Assembly: GCA_964446245.1 (NCBI GenBank)
Contig: CAYUNI010000022.1
Span: forward strand, 1-7,622
From: CAYUNI01 sp964446245
GTDB taxonomy: Bacteria; Patescibacteriota; Minisyncoccia; Phycocordibacterales; XYD1-FULL-46-19
DNA: 7,622 nucleotides
Reading direction: 5' to 3'
Position numbers and translations under genes: made by a program. The notes under the pieces are model-generated. The model saw only the letters and a program-made list of their open reading frames with translations, was not told where the DNA came from and searched no databases. This document shows positions 4,337 through 7,622 of this stretch, in pieces; position 1 is the stretch's first letter; each line of letters begins with the position of its first letter.

Positions 4337-4347
4337 CCTAAAAGCCG
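4328..4347 (-). terminator. Candidate attenuator in the rplJ leader
   Basis: On the minus strand CGGC-TTTTAG-GCCG is followed by six T. The stem is only 4 bp. Its 5' arm CGGCTT (4347-4342) can pair instead with AAGCCG (4444-4439) at the leader's 5' end. Its 3' arm and T tract can pair instead within the 10-bp hairpin 4313-4336. This offers mutually exclusive folds suited to attenuation; the scheme is inferred. Confidence 0.5.
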
Positions 4348-4447
4348 CGTGATCGACCAGGAGCCAAATTTTATTAAACAAAATTCAGCATTCCTCGGCA
4401 GGATTTATGGTCAGATTTCTCCGGCCACCTGCTGTCTACGGCTTAAT
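4342..4447 (-). ncRNA. Ribosomal protein L10 leader
   Basis: The minus strand begins ATTAAGCCGTAGACAGCAGG near the predicted transcription start and continues to CCTGCCGAGGAA (4402-4391). The GTAGACAGCAGG ... CCTGCCGAGG pair is the recognisable core of the bacterial L10 leader, an internal-loop structure that mimics the L10 site on 23S rRNA and binds L10 (or L10-L7/L12) to repress rplJ-rplL. A helix between 4439-4444 and 4342-4347 would close the element. An AT-rich hairpin (AATTTT/AAAATT, about 4365-4385) follows the core. The position directly upstream of rplJ confirms the call. Confidence 0.85.
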
Positions 4448-4451
4448 GGTA

Positions 4452-4479
4452 ATTATACCTAATCCCCCACAAAAAGCAA
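4452..4479 (-). promoter_or_regulatory. Promoter of the rplJ-rplL operon
   Basis: A perfect TATAAT (4457-4452) lies 16 bp from a weaker TTGCTT (4479-4474) on the minus strand. The start near 4445-4447 begins the L10 leader exactly. It lies between the stop of the 52-aa gene at 4492 and the leader. Confidence 0.75.
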
Positions 4480-4491
4480 AGGCCAGTACGG

Positions 4492-4650
4492 CTAGCTTGT
4501 CGAAAACGAAGCGGGGCTACTTTCTGGAAGATTCTCTTCGCCAAACCACCTCTTTTCCTCCGCCACTTTAATTAAAATCAAAAAAACAATTACCGCTACT
4601 ATCGTCAAAACAAAGGCAGAACCAGTAAGCCAAAAATTTTTATTTATCAT
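4492..4650 (-). CDS. Small single-pass membrane protein, unknown function
   Basis: The protein has 52 residues from ATG (4650) to TAG (4492). A short polar start (MINKNFW) is followed by one strongly hydrophobic segment (about residues 6-28, ending FLILIK) and a charged, Ser/Pro-rich tail (EEKRWFGEENLPESSPASF). It starts 18 bp after the stop of the LTD/PKD protein gene in the same direction, without a Shine-Dalgarno, as do the other intra-operon junctions here. Possible roles are a membrane anchor or partner of the secreted proteins upstream, but this is only inferred from position. I do not recognise a family. The gene could be spurious; the clean membrane segment and spacing support it. Confidence 0.5.
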   Translation of the reverse strand: MINKNFWLTGSAFVLTIVAVIVFLILIKVAEEKRWFGEENLPESSPASFSTS

Positions 4651-4668
4651 TAATTTTAGTTTAACGAA

Positions 4669-6180
4669 TTATTGCCGATTAAACAAACTGCGGACAGAAG
4701 CCAAACCACTGGCTGGTAGTTGCCAAACTTTTTGCCAAAATTTAGGTCTCGGATTGAGATTGATAATTTCCGGCGCCAACGGTAAAGGGTTTGGCGAAAT
4801 AATATTTTCCGATACTGGAGTTGGTTTGATTTGGTGAGAAATAACCCCTTCTTCCGTCGGCGCCGGCTCCACCCCCACCATCTTTTCTCTCGACAAATCT
4901 TCCGCCATACTTCTTATCTCCGCCAATTTATTTTCTATTGCCACTAAATTCTTTTCTAATTCCACCGAAGATGTCGCTTGTTTCGAATTTTTTGCAAGAC
5001 TTTCCATCGATTGATTGTTTTTTACTTTTGTTGCCATTGCAATCGGATTGAGCAATTGGACTCTTCCTCCAATCAAACCAGTCATCGCCAAAGGAATCTT
5101 AATTGAAGTTTTCCCGCCAATGATTGTGTCTTTAGGCAAGAGATAATCGGCGAAAAAATTTGTCAGTCCCCAAGTTCCTAAATTTATTTCTTTAGATCCT
5201 TGATTATAAATTTCAACATAACCATCTTTCCAATTTACCGTCTTAATCACCACCTCCGGTTCGACCACCAAGACCTTCACCCGCGCAACTGCCTGCCCAA
5301 AAGGATAATAGGCGTTCGCTAAAACTTGATATTCGCCAGCAAAAAGATACTGGTGCTCGATTTTATTCCCCACTCCGCTTGTTCCATCACCAAAAGACCA
5401 TGTCACTTTTTCTGGCAAAGACCCACTCTTATTATCCCGCCACAACTCAAAGCTTAAAGTTTGACCGACGGTTGCCAGACGGTTACGACCGATACCCACC
5501 TTAGGCAAACTAATTGTCAAATTAGAAACCGAAGCTTGACTATCATACGCCTGCCACGATCCACCCCCTCCCCCACCAGAAGTAGCTGTCTCAATAATTT
5601 GAACATCAGTCGTCGTGCTGGTAGTAGAGCTAGTGGTATTGTCATCGTTATCATCGGTGCTAGTTGATATCGCCAAGACATTAACCGAACCCGGAGTCGG
5701 AATCGAAGCTTGCCAAACACCATCGATTTTTTGTAATGATTGACCAGTTCCGCGAGAAGTATCTCCTGGAATATAGGTTATCTGGTCTTCTATCAAGACA
5801 TCATCTTTGCTTTTATACCGAAGCCACTCTAACAACTCTCCCGAATCACTTAAAGAAAAAGTACTATCAAATAATAGCCCCCCATAACCGGAATAATCCG
5901 TTTTAAATTTGACAGCATCATCAGCAATTATCGCATAAGTGCCGGCGGGTAAAGATAAGCCACTGCCCGCATCTTTTAGCAAGTGCGCAGTCCCCCCTTC
6001 GCGCAAGCGATAGCCAGACAAATCCACCGCTTCCGCTCCGTTGTTTTTTATCTCCACCCATTCACCACCGACTGGATTGTTGCCCGGTGAATACATTATC
6101 TCCGTAATCTCTATCGCCGCCTTAGAATAAAGGGGGTTAAAAAGTAAAAAGAAAAACCAGCAAAAAAATATCTTCTTCAT
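4669..6180 (-). CDS. Secreted multidomain protein: LTD, PKD-like, second LTD-like domain
   Basis: The protein has 503 residues. Residues 1-21 form a signal peptide (KK, then a Phe-rich hydrophobic core, cleavage near SKA-A). Residues 22-165 are a lamin-tail domain: ITEIMYSP, GGEWVEIKNNG, VDLSGYRLREG, closing with PTPGSVN. A low-complexity Ser/Thr/Asp linker with a six-Gly run follows (170-207). Residues ~220-307 are PKD-like, with WSFGDGTSG (261-269) and HQYLFAGEYQV. Residues ~310-385 are a second LTD-like unit (VEIYNQGSKEINLGTWGL). Then come a probable coiled coil (392-432) and a Pro-rich tail (438-480). No C-terminal anchor is evident. LTDs in bacteria are extracellular adhesion or scaffold modules; the function here is inferred as a cell-surface or exported protein. 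It lies 26 bp after another LTD protein gene (A/T-only spacer, no Shine-Dalgarno) and 18 bp before a small membrane protein gene, so an operon is likely. The stop is TAA. Confidence 0.85.
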   Translation of the reverse strand: MKKIFFCWFFFLLFNPLYSKAAIEITEIMYSPGNNPVGGEWVEIKNNGAEAVDLSGYRLREGGTAHLLKDAGSGLSLPAGTYAIIADDAVKFKTDYSGYGGLLFDSTFSLSDSGELLEWLRYKSKDDVLIEDQITYIPGDTSRGTGQSLQKIDGVWQASIPTPGSVNVLAISTSTDDNDDNTTSSTTSTTTDVQIIETATSGGGGGGSWQAYDSQASVSNLTISLPKVGIGRNRLATVGQTLSFELWRDNKSGSLPEKVTWSFGDGTSGVGNKIEHQYLFAGEYQVLANAYYPFGQAVARVKVLVVEPEVVIKTVNWKDGYVEIYNQGSKEINLGTWGLTNFFADYLLPKDTIIGGKTSIKIPLAMTGLIGGRVQLLNPIAMATKVKNNQSMESLAKNSKQATSSVELEKNLVAIENKLAEIRSMAEDLSREKMVGVEPAPTEEGVISHQIKPTPVSENIISPNPLPLAPEIINLNPRPKFWQKVWQLPASGLASVRSLFNRQ

Positions 6181-6206
6181 TATTTTAAATAATTAATTAA
6201 AAATTT

Positions 6207-7622
6207 TTAAACTTGAAAAATATAATTACTATTATGCCGACCCGGGGTTGCTTGCAAAAATTCACCATTTCGATTTTGGCCATTCTTATCCCAATCAGGA
6301 ACATTAAATTTCCAATTATTTGGTCCGCTATCTTTACTCTGTGTCCCCCTCTCTAAGCTGTATATTGTATCGGGAAAATCAACCATTCGATCATAATATT
6401 GGAAAAATTCAGAAAAATTAAGGCCCGAATCAACTAAGTGTTTGACCCCCGAGACATCGAGCCAATAAAGCTCGAGCGGGAGAATCCCCCGAGGCAAGAG
6501 GTCGGCACTACCGTCATCGCTTGGCGAAAAGGTTGCCGTCTGATCTGCCGAGATATCAGCAATCACCCCATCATTCAAGCGCTCAATAAGAAAATAGTTT
6601 TGCCAATTGTTTTGTTCGTTCGCTGGGGAGATTTCTCCACTTAAGACAACATCCAAAGCGCCCCCATCAGAAATATGCCAACCAGACAAAGAAAGAGGAA
6701 CCGGGAGCTCGCTGGCAAGTTCTAGCCACTCATCAGAAATCGGAGTAGTGGTCCCTGTCTGCCAACCAATCTCATTGATAACTATCGGCCGACGAGAAAA
6801 ATAGATTCGAGGAGAAGTTGTCGCCACCAATCGTCCAGCACGATATACTTCGACTTGAAGTAAATTATATTTATGATTAAAATTTTGCGTCAAATCTAAT
6901 TCCACCGAAGTTTGACTAGTAGTAGCGACTAATTCGGTCGGTGGATCAAAAAATTGATTATCAGTCCTAATTACTCGATATTCGTAATCCCCCACTGGCT
7001 CGACTGTCCAAGACAAATTAATCTTAGATTTTTGCGGTAAGACACATTCGGTCGGCAAAAGAGATTGCGCGCATTCGGCAATGGTCGAGGCAAGACTAAC
7101 TGTCGGCTCGGCCTCCAAGACGATGCTAATAGTCGCCGGCAAAGAAACTCGCCCCACATTATCTTTAGCATAAAAATTAATTGTACTTGACCCATAATCT
7201 AAATCTAAGGTTAGGGTCCATGATCCATCAGTTCCCGCGAGCGCTGTACTCGAGGCACGATCACTAAAAATAATTTGCCCACTAGAAGCAGTGCCAGAAA
7301 AAGTAATTGAACTTGTGCCGATAAATTGTGCGCCAGAAACCGGCGAAGTGATAACTGGTGAAGGTAATTCAAAAGTCTCATCCTCATCTGGCAAAACCAA
7401 ATCCGAGCTAGAGGCGGTACTTGAGCCAGTGATTGCTTGTTCTGCTTCAACCAAAATAGCCCTAGCCTGATTGCCAGAGGAAACAATAGACTGCTTTTGA
7501 TTAGTCAAAAATATGGACTGTGAGTTATTTTGATTAAGCAAAATGGCAAGAGCGGAAATTTCAGTTTGAAGTTTTTTGATTGCCATTTCCGCTTGGGCTA
7601 ATTTTTCAGCATTAGGATCGAC
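6207..7622 (-). CDS. LTD surface protein with coiled coil and Ig-like domain (5' end outside window)
   Basis: The frame is open from the window edge. An ATG exists at 7586, but the 12 codons before it (VDPNAEKLAQAE) continue the same charged helix and no signal peptide follows that ATG, so the true start is probably outside. Residues numbered from that ATG: 1-52 coiled coil; 55-75 acidic Ser-rich linker; 76-157 bacterial Ig-like domain (SPVITSPVSGAQF...GTDGSWTLTLDL...INFYAKDNVGRVS); 158-262 fibronectin-like beta region with two cysteines (172, 181), perhaps a disulfide; 267-452 lamin-tail domain (IVINEIGW, DEWLELAS, LSLSGWHI, ending ATPGRHNS). It is probably an exported surface protein acting with the next LTD gene, 26 bp downstream. 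At least 471 residues are visible. The stop is TAA. Confidence 0.85.
   Translation of the reverse strand, partial: VDPNAEKLAQAEMAIKKLQTEISALAILLNQNNSQSIFLTNQKQSIVSSGNQARAILVEAEQAITGSSTASSSDLVLPDEDETFELPSPVITSPVSGAQFIGTSSITFSGTASSGQIIFSDRASSTALAGTDGSWTLTLDLDYGSSTINFYAKDNVGRVSLPATISIVLEAEPTVSLASTIAECAQSLLPTECVLPQKSKINLSWTVEPVGDYEYRVIRTDNQFFDPPTELVATTSQTSVELDLTQNFNHKYNLLQVEVYRAGRLVATTSPRIYFSRRPIVINEIGWQTGTTTPISDEWLELASELPVPLSLSGWHISDGGALDVVLSGEISPANEQNNWQNYFLIERLNDGVIADISADQTATFSPSDDGSADLLPRGILPLELYWLDVSGVKHLVDSGLNFSEFFQYYDRMVDFPDTIYSLERGTQSKDSGPNNWKFNVPDWDKNGQNRNGEFLQATPGRHNSNYIFQV

Noticed and set aside
4481..4520. Possible terminator after the 52-aa gene
   Set aside because: Only a 3-bp GCC/GGC stem precedes TTTGCTTTTT, too weak to call; it overlaps the rplJ -35 region.
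5461..5723. Reading frames in other phases within the LTD/PKD gene
   Set aside because: They overlap the low-complexity linker and are explained by the long minus-strand frame with clear domains.

Overview
The window looks like a piece of a small, reduced bacterial chromosome, most likely a Candidate Phyla Radiation / Patescibacteria (Parcubacteria-like) genome. The reasons are inferential. The 23S rRNA gene has no 16S or tRNA genes upstream of it. Most genes lack a Shine-Dalgarno sequence and have AT-only spacers. Lamin-tail-domain (LTD) secreted proteins and a winged-helix/nucleotidyltransferase-like regulator, both common in that group, are present. TAA, TAG and TGA all appear as stops, so the standard bacterial code fits. 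Every gene I can support reads on the minus strand, so the biological order runs from high to low coordinates.

Layout in transcription order (right to left). At 7622-4492 lies a run of cell-surface genes: a 5'-truncated protein with a coiled coil, an Ig-like domain and an LTD; a signal-peptide protein with LTD, PKD-like and second LTD-like domains; and a 52-residue single-pass membrane protein. At 4479-3311 is the ribosomal stalk operon: a promoter, an L10 leader RNA with a candidate attenuator, rplJ, rplL and a perfect 20-bp hairpin. At 3240-2006 are three short genes separated by compact terminator and promoter elements: a 57-aa Cys-rich protein, a nearly leaderless winged-helix regulator, and an 89-aa three-helix membrane protein resembling SemiSWEET/PQ-loop proteins. 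At 2005-1541 is a gene-free stretch with a terminator, a promoter, and a candidate structured RNA. At 1540-854 is a TM_helix (MscS-related) membrane protein. At 829-1 is a 23S rRNA transcription unit with its own consensus promoter, a leader holding a terminator-like hairpin and a boxA, and then the first ~520 nt of 23S rRNA.

The best-supported points are the 23S 5' domain, rplJ/rplL with the L10 leader, and several near-consensus sigma-70-type promoters (TTGACA-17-TATACT, TTGAAA-17-TATAAT, TTGACT-17-TATACT). The most interesting unexplained items are the terminator-like hairpin between the 23S promoter and its boxA, and the structured RNA candidate at about 1624-1864. I saw no mobile element, CRISPR array, defence system, tRNA or replication origin.
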